The notes under the pieces are model-generated. The model did not search any database, was not told the origin of the DNA, and worked only from the letters and a program-made list of their open reading frames with translations. Shown in pieces: positions 30,301 through 49,133 of a stretch of DNA of 64,000 nt; the stretch's first letter is position 1; each line of letters opens with the position of its first letter. Both the position numbers and the translations under genes were made by a program. Location of the stretch: positions 670,938 to 734,937 of the forward strand of contig BCIH01000003.1 in NCBI GenBank assembly GCA_002897115.2. The letters are read 5' to 3'. This stretch comes from Prototheca cutis. Lineage: Eukaryota > Chlorophyta > Trebouxiophyceae > Chlorellales > Chlorellaceae.

Positions 30301-31358
30301 TCAGTAGTAGGCAATCTCCCTCGCATTAGACCAGTGGTCGACGTCCTGTACAGTTGCCCGAGCAACGCAGGTCTGAAAGTTGATGATATTTGCTTGGACA
30401 GTTTTCCTGAGGCGCAGGCTGTCGCCAAAGGAGCCCACGGTCCCGCTCACAGTCCAGTTTTGGTTGTTGAGGAGGAAGTACGCCGTCACTTCTGTGTCTG
30501 GCGGGACGTAGCTGGTGCGGACCTGCACCTGGCACTCGTACGCCGAGGAGGGCATCTGCTGGCACGTGGGCGCGCCCAGGACAAGCGTAGGGGGCTCCGG
30601 GGGCGGCGGGGAGTTGGGAGGCGGCGGCGGGCTCGGGGGTGGCGACGGCGGGGGCGGGCTGGGCGGCGGGGGTGGGCTCGGCGGCGGTGGCGGGCTCTCC
30701 GCGCTCGGCAGGGGACCGATGCTGCAGGCAGCGTAGACCACCGTTTCCCGTTCGCACAGGGTCATCGTCTCCTCTGTCTCGCACCGGCCTTTGGCGGCGG
30801 GCTGGAAGTAGGCGGGGCAGTTTGGCGCTGACGTCGTTCCTCGATCATTGCACACCGCGATCACGGCGTCATCAAAGCTGCACAGCAGTGGCTTGCTCTC
30901 CAGGCACCTGCCCTCGTTGTCCATGGAAAACCATGCAATCAGGGAACTGCAGGCGGGGATCTCGGCGTCATCAGGGCCCGCCACGGAGCGCAACGCCCGT
31001 GCTGCAGAGGTCGATGCCAACTGGGATCCATCGATTTCAACACTGTGGAGGGTATTGGAGTGAATGGATTCGGGAATGATATGGTAGTGGGGGAGACGTG
31101 ACTGTCAGGACATTGTTGGGCAGCACCCCGACGATGCCCCCACGCCCAGGACTCACTTTACGGTGGGAACTGTGAAGAAGGTGGACGAGAGCCGGGCATC
31201 CTGCACATGGCGATTGTAAAGCTCAAAGTGAGATCGACGCTCTTCAGCGCGCACTGCAAGCTCTTTAGAAAAGTTCGCCACCCGGTGCTTACCGCTACGT
31301 AAGCGCACAGCAGAAGGAGGCCCACTGCCTTGAATCCGGTCGCCATCATCGTAGACAT
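30301..31358 (-). CDS. Secreted proline-stalk protein, wall-type; 5' structure unresolved
   Basis: The main exon is 31042-30301, preceded in phase by an exon ending at 31157 (donor GTGAGT). The main exon has a Cys-rich N-terminal domain, an (S)(P)3-5 stalk (SPPPPPSPPPPPSPPPP type) and a C-terminal domain running from PTLVLGAPTCQQM to the end NAREIAYY. A start at 31358 would give a good signal peptide (MSTMMATGFKAVGLLLLCAY), but that frame differs from the frame of the exon ending at 31157. No normal intron fits between them. Either an intron was missed, or there is a base error or real frameshift near 31,250-31,310. It resembles chlorophyte hydroxyproline-rich glycoproteins; its SP stalk differs from the ES stalk at 1-3.4 kb. 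Confidence 0.7.
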
Positions 31359-32297
31359 ATGTTTCTCTTCTTCGAAGCAATATTAATTGCTATACGTTGC
31401 GGGTATTTTCGGCCTGGCTATTGATGCATTCCTGCCCTGCTGACCAGACAGAATGGTCGTGACGACTTTTGGTGGGGCGATGGTGACGCGTCCCACCGAC
31501 GCGATGGTCCCCGTGGTCCAGGAAGAGGTGGTTCAAGAGGAATATCCAAACCGTTTGTGTCTTGATTATATTTTCCCTGGAAACTTCAATCCTGAAAGGC
31601 TAACTATTGGTGCTTAAATACGCACCCCCGTCCATGCCAGCGCGAGTCTGCGGCCGCGTCCGGCGGCCGTCCAGGACCGACCGGAGGCAGCGGCCGCCGA
31701 CTAGTCGCGCGGGCCATCGGACGTGCACGGCTCCTGCCACCGTCTTTCGACTCGGCACATCCATGGTGCCGGACACCGCAGCCTCCGGTGCATGGGATAC
31801 GCATCCATCTACATGGAACCGAGCCTTTCCGCGTCGACTCGATGTGCGATGGCGTTCTCGGGCTTGGGAGCGGGCACTCCGCCTGTTCCATCGGAGTGGG
31901 GCCCCGTTTGATGTGCAATGCAGACGTGCAAGCGGGGTTCCGGATGAATACAAACATTAACCGACACCAGATCGAGCGCTTAAAGCGATGGAGCACCTCT
32001 TGAGCATTTCACAAGGCGACGGTCTTCCACGTAGTGGTCTCGTGGACTGATGGGATTCACATCCTGTCGAAGGCCCCAAGCGCTTGCCCGCTCGATCTGG
32101 GTTCGGAATTCCCGGCAAAAGAATAGAACCAAAAGTCGGGCAGCATTTGCTTGGGACAGCCCGGGTCTAGAAGGTCCAGTCCTGTGCCCATACAAGTAGC
32201 CATGCGTTCACCGCCCGCCACCGAGGAAAGACTTTGGGGAGTTTGTGCCCCGCTGGGCAACTGCAGCAGCACCACAGATGTCATGTCATCACCATGT
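31359..32297. other. Intergenic region, nothing recognised
   Basis: The part nearest 31,360-31,620 is AT-richer and probably carries the promoter of the minus-strand wall-protein gene. No supported gene was found in the rest. Confidence 0.5.
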
Positions 32298-36010
<3,713 letters not shown>

Positions 36011-36256
36011 GCTGCTTCTTATATGCTATGTTCTCACGATGGGGACAGTTCAAGGCAGATTGCAGAAATGGGTGGGCTGCGCATGCGCCTGACTGATCCC
36101 GTCGGAAATGATTTTGAGTGGGCATCGGGAAGAAACTGGGAGGGGGCCACGGGATCGTCCCCAGATGCAGGAAGGGCTTGCCCCGATCGCAGTCATCGGA
36201 CAGGATCGTCATCTAGAACGGAGCTGTATACTCTGATAGTGTTGATCCGCCCTCCC
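36011..36256. promoter_or_regulatory. Divergent promoter region, BRCT protein / ER coiled-coil protein
   Basis: The region is 246 bp between opposed start codons. No named element can be identified. Confidence 0.5.
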
Positions 36257-37899
36257 ATGGCGCGTCTCACAGTGGGGGTCGCCCTCCTGGCGACCGTGCT
36301 GCTGGTCTCTCCTCTAGCCATCTCGGCCCAAGAGGAGGCGGTCGAGGTAAGCGGAGCCCAGGCATCGCCTGCCCATGAACCGCTCCTGAACATAATGGTG
36401 ATTTCATGACCCAGGAATTGGCGCCCTCATGCGAGATCTGCAGGTCGATGTCGCCACCGCGCCTGTGGAGGCCGAGGCTCCGGTCTCGCCATGCTGCACC
36501 GAGCTGGATGACGTCCGGGCCAACGTGGCGGCGCTGGAGCGGAAGCTATCCGCTGCAGAGAAGGATTCCCAGGTCTGTGTTGGGACCATGAAGTGGTTCG
36601 CGACGGTCCGCGGGCGAGATCGGCTGAGCACGCGAGTGGGGGTGCCTGGTTTTGCTGGGTCCTATAGGTATGCCCCTTCTGCACCTCACCCCCTCCCAAC
36701 CTCTCCACACTCCCACAGGACCTGAAGCGCAAGCACTCTGCCCTCCAGGTGGAGAAGAACACCATCTCTGCACGTCTGCAGGAGGTGATTGCCATCCGTG
36801 ATGCCCATGCCACCGAACTTGCAAAGGTGGGGTAGTGGGTGGGGGTGTGGGGAAAAAGGGGGGGTGAGGTTTCCTGCTCGAAGCAGTCCACTCCATGGTT
36901 GCAGCCCACACCCTACAGACACATCCTGTACCCAATGACAAACACCCATGTGCAGGCCGAGGAGGAGCTGAACAGCCTGCGTTCCAGCCACGAAACGTGC
37001 TCGCAGGTGCCCCCGACCCTGCTGATCATCGCCAGCAAGCTCCGCGCTGCCGATGCGGCCGCCCGTGCGCACTGGGAGACCACCCTTGCGCCCGGCGTCA
37101 GGACCCTGATCGCCCGCGCCAGGGTAGGCCTAGCTGTTGCTGTTTGTATCGGGATAGAGGAAGGAGTGTCCATGAATTGAAGGGGGTCGGCATGCATGCA
37201 TGTATGCAAGGGGCCGCTAGAACCCATGGATCTCTGACCTGACACTCCTGTGTCGCACTCTAAATCCGACAGGTGCACACTGGGAAGGCACTGGAGTTGT
37301 TTGAGGAGCACGGTCGGCCCGCGCTGACAGCGGCCTGCGCCCGGCTGGAAGCTGCTCTGGGCGAGCTGCACACGCGCCTGGCAGGTCATGCCACGCTGGG
37401 CAAGCACTATGCCGTGGCGCAGCAGTGGTACGGCAAGGCGCGGACGCATGCCGAGGCAGCGGCCGCCACCGGCGCAGCGTACGTGGCCCAGGCCACGGCC
37501 GAGCTGGAGGCCCTCCTGACGACGCAGCTGCGCAAGCACCCGAGCCTGGCGCCGCTGGCCGTGGCGCCCTACCCGGCCGTCATCGTGCGCGGCCTGCTGT
37601 GGCTGCCGCTCGTGGCCGCCGTGCTGTCCCTGCTGGGCGGCCGCAGCAAGCGCAAGGCCGGCTCGAGCGCCACACACACCACCCCAAAGAAGCACAAGGT
37701 GCGCCCACCATATCGGGGACAGGAGGACGAGGTACAGGACGGTCTGGCCGGATGACGCCTGTGCCTGTGGGTCCAGCCAGTTGCCATGCCTTGAAAGTGG
37801 TCCGGCTGCATGTTGCCGACTCTGAAACAGGTCCAACTCCTCTCTGTCGTCCCAACCATGTTTCTCACGAGCCCGTGCTCGCAGGGCAAGAAGCGCTGA
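36257..37899 (+). CDS. ER-type membrane protein with signal peptide, coiled coil, TM and dilysine-like tail
   Basis: Exons 36257-36346, 36444-36572, 36719-36826, 36956-37123, 37273-37698 and 37885-37899 all join in phase 0 and give 311 residues. MARLTVGVALLATVLLVSPL is a signal peptide. A coiled coil follows (ELDDVRANVAALERKLSAAE and on to AEEELNSLRSSHETC). Helical segments rich in Ala come next (KALELFEEHGRPALTAACAR). One membrane span follows (AVIVRGLLWLPLVAAVLSLL), and then a basic tail ending in GKKR, made by a 15-nt last exon. The layout says a type I membrane protein with its coiled coil in the lumen and a Lys/Arg-rich cytosolic end that may return it to the ER. I do not recognise the family. 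Confidence 0.8.
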
Positions 37900-38270
37900 G
37901 TCAGCATCCAAGCCAGGAGCGCCAGCCCACCAGAGAGGGACCCATCAACCCTTGCCCCACCGATGTAGATTGATTCATCCCGTTGCACACGTAGCGTAGC
38001 GCTTGAGCTGTTCAACTGTACGTACAATTGTCTCACTGCAACAACCGGGGCACTTACCCGTTCGTAGCCAAGCAACAGTCAAGGCAGGGAACTGGTACAC
38101 GAACGCGGCCCGGGCAACAAGCATGTAAACAAGCAAGCGACTTGTCTCATTTCTGCCGCACAACACTGTTGCTGGTATGCTCTCTCCTTTGCGTTTTGAT
38201 CTCTTCTCTTGGGATAGCTCCCTTGCGCGCAGTCCAACACAGGCGTGCTCACCTGCACCAGGTGAACAGC
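37900..38270. other. Convergent 3' flanks, nothing recognised
   Basis: The region lies between opposed stop codons. No RNA gene or strong repeat is seen. Confidence 0.6.
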
Positions 38271-38672
38271 TCACTGAGCCTCGCTCAAAATTTCTTCGAC
38301 GTCGTCCGGTGCCACTGCCGCATACTGCACATAGCCCCCATCGGCGTTGGTGATCCGAACGGAGGGTCCCGTCTTGCAGTAGCCCTGGCACCGGCTCGGT
38401 TCCACCGCCACATCTGCTGAAGCTGCTCCCCTGAACTGCGCGAGAAGCTGGGGCGAGCCCCGCCGGGAGCAGGACTTGCCCTGACACACTCTTACAGCAG
38501 CAGGCTCCCTTTTCTGCTCCGTGACGACTTGATTGTCATCTGAATCACTGCTGCTGCCGCTGCTGCTGCTGGATGTCGTGCTGGTGCTCGTGGTGGGAGC
38601 GTCTCGCCACCGGGGTAGCGGGGCAACTCCGGGTTGCAAGAGCTCCAGAAGGTCGGGTGCTGGAGCCGGCAA
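38271..38672 (-). CDS. Thioredoxin-fold [2Fe-2S] ferredoxin-like protein, 5' end unresolved
   Basis: The frame ends at TGA 38273-38271. The C-terminal 80 residues have VRVCQGKSCSRRGSPQLLAQ, VEPSRCQGYCKTGPSVRI and GGYVQYAAVAPDDVEEIL, the four-cysteine pattern of thioredoxin-like 2Fe-2S domains (as in NuoE and Aquifex-type ferredoxins). Before it is a run of Ser/Thr and an acidic SSSDSDDN stretch. No ATG is in frame downstream of an upstream stop. The first exon is therefore missing; an acceptor-like GCAG lies near 38,697. In green algae and plants such domains often sit in plastid proteins, so a transit peptide would be expected. Electron transfer is inferred from the family. Confidence 0.7.
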   Translation of the reverse strand: MPAPAPDLLELLQPGVAPLPRWRDAPTTSTSTTSSSSSGSSSDSDDNQVVTEQKREPAAVRVCQGKSCSRRGSPQLLAQFRGAASADVAVEPSRCQGYCKTGPSVRITNADGGYVQYAAVAPDDVEEILSEAQ

Positions 38673-39049
38673 CGCGCACGGACCTCTCCTACATCTGCGT
38701 TATGGCCATATAAATGTCATTTACCTTGGTTTGGGAACGTTCCATGCCGTTTAGGGAACCGTTTGAGAGCACGTGCATTGACAACGCACCGCGGTTGGGG
38801 TCTGCTCAAGGACCCGCGTCCTGCTCGGCTCGTTCTTGGCCATGCGAGCGCCGCATGCGCTGTCGTCAGCGGTGTTCTGTGCATGACATTCAAAAATAGT
38901 TTCAAGAAGTGCTGTAAGTGTGCAGAAATTGCCGAACATGAATCTGTTTGCGTCTTGGCTCCCGCCTCTGGCTCGCGTCCGAGATTAATTTTTACAGCAT
39001 GGTGGAGCACCGCGGCCGGACGACAAGCAGAACGGGGTTCCCAAACACC
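38673..39049. other. Region upstream of the ferredoxin-like gene
   Basis: It may hold that gene's first exon (a donor-like AAGGTAAAT occurs near 38,730), but no exon could be supported. No RNA gene is seen. Confidence 0.45.
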
Positions 39050-40899
39050 CTAGAACACGACGGTGTCCACCATGGCCCCCATGCACTGGACAATGTTGTT
39101 TGACAGCACAGTCTGGACGCTGTCCTCGAGCCGCTTCTTGGCATCGAGCTTGCCTGCAAAGGGGAGGTGTGTTGGAAAGCAGGCGTGAAGCGGGTATGGG
39201 AAGTCTGCCTTCGGCGGGAGGGGCGCCTTCCACTTCCCCGCACGCTGGCACGCCGCCTGCACCAGGTCCCGACCCATCACACAAGCTTCACACCTGCTCG
39301 GGCGACCACGCGCTTCTCCAGCGGGACCTCCTCCTCCTCCCCAATCAGCTTTTCGTACTTCTCTGCAAGCACGACAGGGGCACGTGATGTGGGTGGGCGC
39401 AAGCGAGGGCCGCGCGGTGCCTGTGCAGCGCAACACTCGGTGGCCACCACTGCACTCCAAAACACAGGCCCAGCAGCCTCGGCGTGGAAATGACCGCCAC
39501 CATTCCCCACCCAACGCACCCGAGAGGTCCTTGGTCTCCTGCATCAGCTTGCTGTTGCTCAGCGCATGCTGGTCAAAGTCCGTCAATGTCAGGCCCTCGG
39601 TCCATGTGTGCTTCTGCGCCGGGATCAAACAGGCAGCATTGCACTTTGGGAATGCATTGCCGCCTAGGCTTTACACATAGAGCGGGGCCTGCCAAGCACC
39701 CAGGCCCCAGGATGGTGCTGCACCAGGGGAATCNCCCCCCTCCACCCCCCCTTCATCGGTCATGAGGATCAACCACCGGAGCCCCAAACAACCGGCACCG
39801 CCTGCATCAGTGCAACGGCACACCCCACCTGCAGGTTGAGCAGCATGTTCTCCTCCAGTGCCGTCTTGCGGTAGTTGATGGCGATGCTGTAGTAGTGCCT
39901 GTTCAAGCCGTGGATCAGCGCCTGCAGTCAGCAACGGATGGTGTTAATTTGGGTCTTTGAGTCTTGAGAGTAGATGCCTGGCTGCAGTGCCAGGCCTCGC
40001 TCTGCTTGCCCGGTCCGTAATCATTGAGAAGACGCACGCCCTGCCCCGCACCGGGACCCGGCAAGCAAACAAGCACATACCTGGATGGAGGGCTTGTTCA
40101 GGTGTCCGACGTTGCTCGTGGTCTGACGGGCTTCCTGTCCCAGCATCATCGTCTGGGGGCTGATGCAGCGGAAGGCATCGATGACGACCTTGCCCTTGAC
40201 AGACTGGATGGGGTCAATCACTACCGCCACGGCACGCGCGTTCAGTGCCTCGAACGACTGCTGCGTGTTCACGTCCACACCCGACAGCCAGCACCCAAAA
40301 CCGGGGTGGGAATGGTACCATCCAACCACCATCTCTGGCCTGCAAGTGCCGCGGGGAAGAGGGCTGGGCGATCGATCGATCGTCCTCCCCAGGGCCCAAC
40401 CAGCATACCACCCCCCAACGTCAATGAACGGCCATCCCATGCGCATCCATGACCATCAACCCTGCCCAGGCATGGGCATGGATCCCTTGTCATTCCATGT
40501 GGAATCACGTGCCCGCGGGATTGCTGGCCCCAGGACGGTCACGAGCCCAACGGCCTCCATGTCCCAAATGCCCACAGGGGCGCACCTGCCAACTTGCTTC
40601 AGCATGTCCAGCATCTTCGTCTGGAACACGGGGTCCACCGCCTCCACGCTCACACCAGTGCCAGACTGTGGCATCGCAAAGACGTCCACCACTTTGACGG
40701 TGTAGTCGTCCACAAACTCGCCGAGCATCAGGCCCATGACCTCCATGGGCACCCCCGCCCGGCCGTGCTTCAACATCTTCAGCAGTGCCAGGGATGATAT
40801 GTATATTTGCTCACTCGTGTCCTGCTGCGGAGCATCGCCCGCCATGCCGCCAGCGCCTCCCAGGCCGCCCTGGCCCAGCATCCTCTGGAAGCGATCCAT
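39050..40899 (-). CDS. RPN11: 26S proteasome deubiquitinase subunit Rpn11/PSMD14
   Basis: Six exons (minus: 40899-40586, 40339-40081, 39921-39829, 39613-39520, 39362-39294, 39153-39050) join in phase to 310 residues, the normal length of this highly conserved subunit. The MPN+ domain contains [20 protein letters not shown] and the JAMM zinc site in [21 protein letters not shown] (H-x-H, then Ser and Asp). [39 protein letters not shown] and a C-terminal helical part ending [16 protein letters not shown] follow. In the proteasome lid it removes ubiquitin chains from substrates. No unusual residues are seen. Confidence 0.97.
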
Positions 40900-41130
40900 G
40901 CTGCCCAGGGGCGCTCTGGGAACCCCACCGCCTCTCCAACTCTACTACACAGTTATGAATTTACAGTTTAAAAATATACTGGTCCGATCAGCAATGTGCA
41001 CGCCCGAGGGACATCGAAAAAGTCGAGATCGTCGGCAAAACAATGAGTGGAGTCCGTGGCCCCGACGGACTCGGCGATCCGAGTACCAGGCAAGGCCGCC
41101 CTGGGCCCATGCCACGCCCGTCCCTTGGAC

Positions 41131-42030
41131 TCAGCTCCGGGCCTTCCAGACATGGTTTCTGTTCAGGTACTCGATCAAGCCCTCGTATGTGATTCCACCC
41201 TCGCGCCGGCTGTCCTGCACCTCCTCGCCGCCGCGGAAGAGCATGATGCTCGGCAGGCCATACACCTGTGTGGTAGTTGTGTGTAGGGGGTCCCATGGGG
41301 CATGTGGCCCAGCGATGGGGCACGGGGCGGGGCAGCACATGCCCCACCCTCTCACCTTGAGGCGGCGCACAGTCTCCGCGTTGGCGCCAGTGTCAACGGT
41401 GGCGACATCGAGCAACCCCTCGTATTCCTGCAGGGGAGACGACAGTGCACACCAATTGGAACACCGGGTTTGCTGCCTGGACGCATGCCGCCAGTGCACA
41501 AGCTGTGTTTGCACGCAAAACAAAGCATGCAGCACTTTGCCACTGGCCAGCTGTGCACACATCAGTCAAACCCCAAACTCTGCCCACGCACGGCTGCAAT
41601 TCGTTCGATGCTGGGGCCCACCAACTTGCACGGCCCGCACCAGCTCGCCCAGCACTCCACCAGCACTGGAAGTTCCGACTGCAAGGACAGGGTGTGCAGG
41701 GTGGCCCTGTCTCCACGTGTGAGCCAGAGTGCAGCGTGGCAGCCTCGGGACACACCCGGCACGTATGCGCAAGGGACAGCACTCCAAGCAGCCCACCTCT
41801 AGCACATCCTTTTCAAAAGACTCGTCGCTGGTCTGCTTTAATGCAGAGGCCCTGTGCAATGATCCGCGACTTGGTTGCTTCCTTGGCCAGCCCAACCGTT
41901 CCGGTCTGCTTTTCCCTGATTGGTTCCCACGACCCTGTGGGAGTGTCCCCAGCCTAACCGCTGCGCTCAAGCGGCAGGGACTCCCGGTACCCTCCATATT
42001 TTTTGAACAGTATTTCGCCAGAATTTTCAT
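41131..42030 (-). CDS. Thioredoxin, probably plastid-targeted
   Basis: From the ATG at 41997 the exons (minus) are 41997-41797, 41678-41592, 41427-41356 and 41265-41131, all phase 0, giving 164 residues; an in-frame ATG at 42030 would add 11. The N-terminal 55 residues are basic and hydroxylated with few acids, like a chloroplast transit peptide. The thioredoxin fold follows with ASWCGPCKLVGPSIE (active site WCGPC), VATVDTGANAETVRRL, VYGLPSIMLF with the cis-Pro, and GGEEVQDSRREGG. It reduces disulfides of target enzymes. The subtype (m, x, y or other) cannot be fixed by eye. Confidence 0.88.
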
Positions 42031-42194
42031 GCAAGCACAGATTTCCAATTTCCACCGTGTTCCCAGAACACAGGATCGAGATTCCAGAGGGCAGGGGTTT
42101 GGAATGGGTCGATGAGCCCGCCCGGGTAGTGTCGGAAAGCGTCCCCGCTGGACCAGAGGAAATTTGCAAAACGTCTGGGTGCAGGCATTTCCCT
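42031..42194. promoter_or_regulatory. Divergent promoter region, thioredoxin / spermidine synthase
   Basis: Less than 200 bp separate the two start regions. Confidence 0.45.
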
Positions 42195-43891
<1,697 letters not shown>

Positions 43892-44338
43892 GTGCATGGT
43901 CCTGGTGACAAGATGATGCCGTCACCTGGCATGATGGAAGGTCCGGCCATTCCCATGCCTGACCTCCTATGATTCTTTCATATGTTTTCAATCTCAAATA
44001 TTACACAGCACAAAAGAAGGGTTCTGCTGCACAGGGATGGCAAGCAAGAAGCATCGCTCTGCGTTTTTCATTCTCGCTTGTGCACAAGACGTGGCAGGGA
44101 AGGGAAGGGAACGGACTCTTCTGGAGCATTTGGAAACAGGTTCCTCCTCGTGGACTGGCCGAGTGAAGGGGGGCTTCAGCCCACCGACCATGGAGCCAAT
44201 GGCCCCATCGTTGGCGTCACCGACGGCAACAGCACCGTCCTTGTTTCTTCTCTGCTGCTGCTGCTGCTGTGGCCACTCAAAGTCCGGTCGTCCAGCGCCG
44301 CATTTCACTTCAGCTGCCACAGGCTTCCACAACGAGCT
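43892..44338. other. Convergent 3' flanks, nothing recognised
   Basis: The region lies between opposed stop codons. It contains a short CTG-rich run near 44,255. No RNA gene is seen. Confidence 0.6.
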
Positions 44339-46000
44339 TCATGCGGCCTTGGGCTTTGTCTTGAAGCGCTTGACGGCTTCGGTGTAGGCGTAGGTTCCCA
44401 GCAGCGCAATGACGGTTCCCGCCTTGGTCTTTGGTGTGAGGCGGTTGCCGAAGAACAGCACGCTGGTGGCGATGATGACGACACGCTTGACGACGTTGCA
44501 GACGCCGTGCGACACGGGGGTCACACGGGACAGCGTGTTGAAGGCAAACTGGTTGTATAGGTGATACAGCAGACCCACCGACAGCAGGGCACCGTAAAAC
44601 TGTCCCGCGCCCCGCAGCGCCACCTGCTCCCGGATCGCCGCCCAGACGCCGGGCTCAAAGAAGAAGATGCCGGGCACGCAAATAAACACCGAAATCAGCG
44701 TCGTGTATGCATAAATGCCCGTAGACCCGAGATCCTTGATCGTCGTCATTGCCCTTCAAGCGATGGGGTGGGTTTCGTTTTGAATTTTCTCACCGACACA
44801 AAAGGGAGATGAATTCACAACCTATCAGTCAAAAAGATCCTTTTCCTGCTGAAACAATACTAAACCTTCCAATAAACAAATGAAAAACCTCACTTTTTGG
44901 ACCAGACGGCGCGGAACCCAAAGGTCAGGTTGGAAATCATGGCCGAGATGAAGCCTGTCCAGTTGAAGGAGAGGTCTGCCGCCGAGGCCAGGGCGACGCC
45001 GAGCATGATGGGCACGAGGGACAGAACCACGGGGAAGGGCGTGGGTACACCCAGCACCAGCTTGCTCAGAGCCACGTTGAAGGCCGGCTCCAGTGTCTTG
45101 ACCGTGTGCGTCAGGCTGATGGCCACCGCGGCAAAGGAAAGGTTGGCAGCCACGTGTCCGATGGCGTGCATGGCCGCAGGGCCCGCGATCGCACCCAGCT
45201 CCCCGCTCGAAATAGGCTGCATGTGTGTTTTTGTGTGTGCTTGAGGGTTGGGGGGGGGGGGGGGGTATGCGGGATGGGTACATGACAAAACACGGTGGAG
45301 TCTGACAACTCGTTCAGAGGCGGGGCAAGGTTAGGTTGCCAGTCCGTCCAACAGCTTGAATATGCTGTGTTGCTCGAAGGCCCTATGCATGCATGCTGTC
45401 GTGGCAATAATATGAACCCTTCCAGCATCATCAATGCCCCAACGCGCCGCCACCGCCGTCGTCACCGACGTACGCGCTCAAAGGACGCGTTTTTGAGGCC
45501 CACAAAGTAGAGCAAGGCGCAGTAGAGTGTGCCTACGACCACGTGGATGCTGGACACAAACCATGGGTACGGAAAGTAGTTGAAGATGACCTTGTTCTGA
45601 AGGTTGAAGGCCACGTTTAGACCATACCTGTAGGGCCAGTTCAGGGAGTTGGAGGGATCGGGTCGCTGAACTGGGACAGATTTTCCTCCACACACACCCT
45701 TTGAGCATGTTCAATCCGGACGCAAACCCATCAATACCTCAATGTCATGGCACAGTGCACAGCCGCCAGGCAACCCCATATGTGCTCCCGTGCCAGCTGT
45801 CAACCAATCCACCGCCGTGCTTACCAGACAGCAATGTAGACCACCGTCGTCAGGGTGTCTGCCGCAGCGGGCCCCACGATCTTGGACAGCACGCTGCGTG
45901 CATAGGTATTCGTGTTTGGGACTCTGTGAGCCTGAGCTGCTGTTGGGGTTCAACGGCACAGCTCAAAACCCCATACCCCTGACAGGACAGCTGGGACGTA

Positions 46001-46081
<81 letters not shown>

Positions 46082-46473
46082 ACACACACACACCGCTCAA
46101 CAAGGTCCTGCGACTTGGCCTCGGCGGGCTTGCCATCTGCCGCCGATGACCGCGCAACAATGCTGGGAGTGCACTGGGGAGGCAATGGCTCCGAGCTGAA
46201 GAGACCTGGCCTGGTCAGACCCCTACCCGGTAAACCCTGCAGTGATCGACACACCAATCGTTTCTGGGATCGAGTCACCGCATACAGACCCTGTGCTCGT
46301 CATACAATGCATGTAAAACATGTGCCACAGAGCAGCCGTCCATTCTGGCGCACCGCACTGCTTTGCTTGCGTGCTGCGGGGAGGAATGGGGCCACCGCCC
46401 TGGCCTGGGGCCTGGCCGTCGCCAGGGGCCTGCCAGAGGCAGGCAGGCGAAGGCTGCAGCAAGCTTGCATCAT
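44339..46473 (-). CDS. Plastid triose-phosphate/phosphate translocator-type carrier
   Basis: Six exons (minus: 46473-46354, 46236-46094, 45893-45825, 45627-45474, 45216-44894, 44753-44339) join in phase to 407 residues, close to plant TPT precursors. Exon 1 and most of exon 2 are a transit peptide (MMQACCSLRLPASGRPLATA and onward, poor in acids). The carrier body has WYGLNVAFNLQNKVIFNYFP, HAIGHVAANLS, SLTHTVKTLEPAFNVALSKL, FISAMISNLTFGFRAVWSKK, YHLYNQFAFNTLSRVTPVSH and NVVKRVVIIATSVLFFGN with its conserved Lys-Arg. It sits in the inner plastid envelope and swaps triose or other C3/C6 phosphates for phosphate. The TPT subclass is favoured but PPT/GPT-type relatives are not excluded. Two introns carry long homopolymers. 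Confidence 0.9.
45250..45265. repeat. Poly-G tract (poly-C in sense) in translocator intron 4
   Basis: In the sense direction it is C-run, then AC-rich, then ATGCAG acceptor. Confidence 0.95.
46002..46081. repeat. Poly-C tract, 80 nt (poly-G in sense), in translocator intron 2
   Basis: The sense order is donor GAGCG|GTGTGTGTGTGTG followed by the G-run. The length in the assembly is probably not exact. Confidence 0.95.
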
Positions 46474-46695
46474 GCAGAGTTTGGCACACGAATTACATCG
46501 ACTGACAGGCCTGGGGTGCAAGCTGTGTTTTTATTGGGTGCAGAGCAAAGAGATCGACGGCAGCCCTTTTTTCGGGTGGGTCGACGATTCACGTGGTTCC
46601 CAAACCCCACCAAATGTCGGCTGGCTGGGTCTGATTGCTGGTGCCGGCTCCCGGCCATCGGGCACACCCAGATTCTTCAGCGTGCATACGCTGAC

Positions 46696-48751
<2,056 letters not shown>

Positions 48752-49133
48752 GCTGCGTGGAGCGCGGTGGCCGTAGAGCCCGGCAGGGTGGGTTGGTGCT
48801 GCAGCACGACCTCCAAGCCTGGTCAGGGCCTGATCAGTCGGAGGGGCACGGCGAGGTCGCTCGTAGTCCAGCGGATCCTGGGGAGGTCGGATCCGGGTTC
48901 ACAGAGGGTTGCACGCTGCGGACACGTCATGTATTTGAGAGTGGGCAGGACGCAGGCCGAGCGCATGCCCTGCCCATGTACGGGGATCCGCACGTGACGG
49001 GAGGATGCATGAAATCCAGGGCCCGGCTCTGCGCGGATCACATTCGACGGAGGGCCACGTCGCCCTAAGGAGGAGGTCCGGCGACACAGTCGCTCAATCA
49101 GGCCACCGTGCCTGGACCCTTTTGTCATTCGCC
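48752..49133. promoter_or_regulatory. Divergent promoter region, LysA / HMA1-type ATPase
   Basis: The region is 382 bp between opposed start codons. No named element can be identified. Confidence 0.5.

Noticed and set aside
31604..31996. Overlapping open frames on both strands at 31.6-32.0 kb
   Set aside because: Both strands are open over the same GC-rich 350 bp and neither shows a protein-like pattern or splice context.
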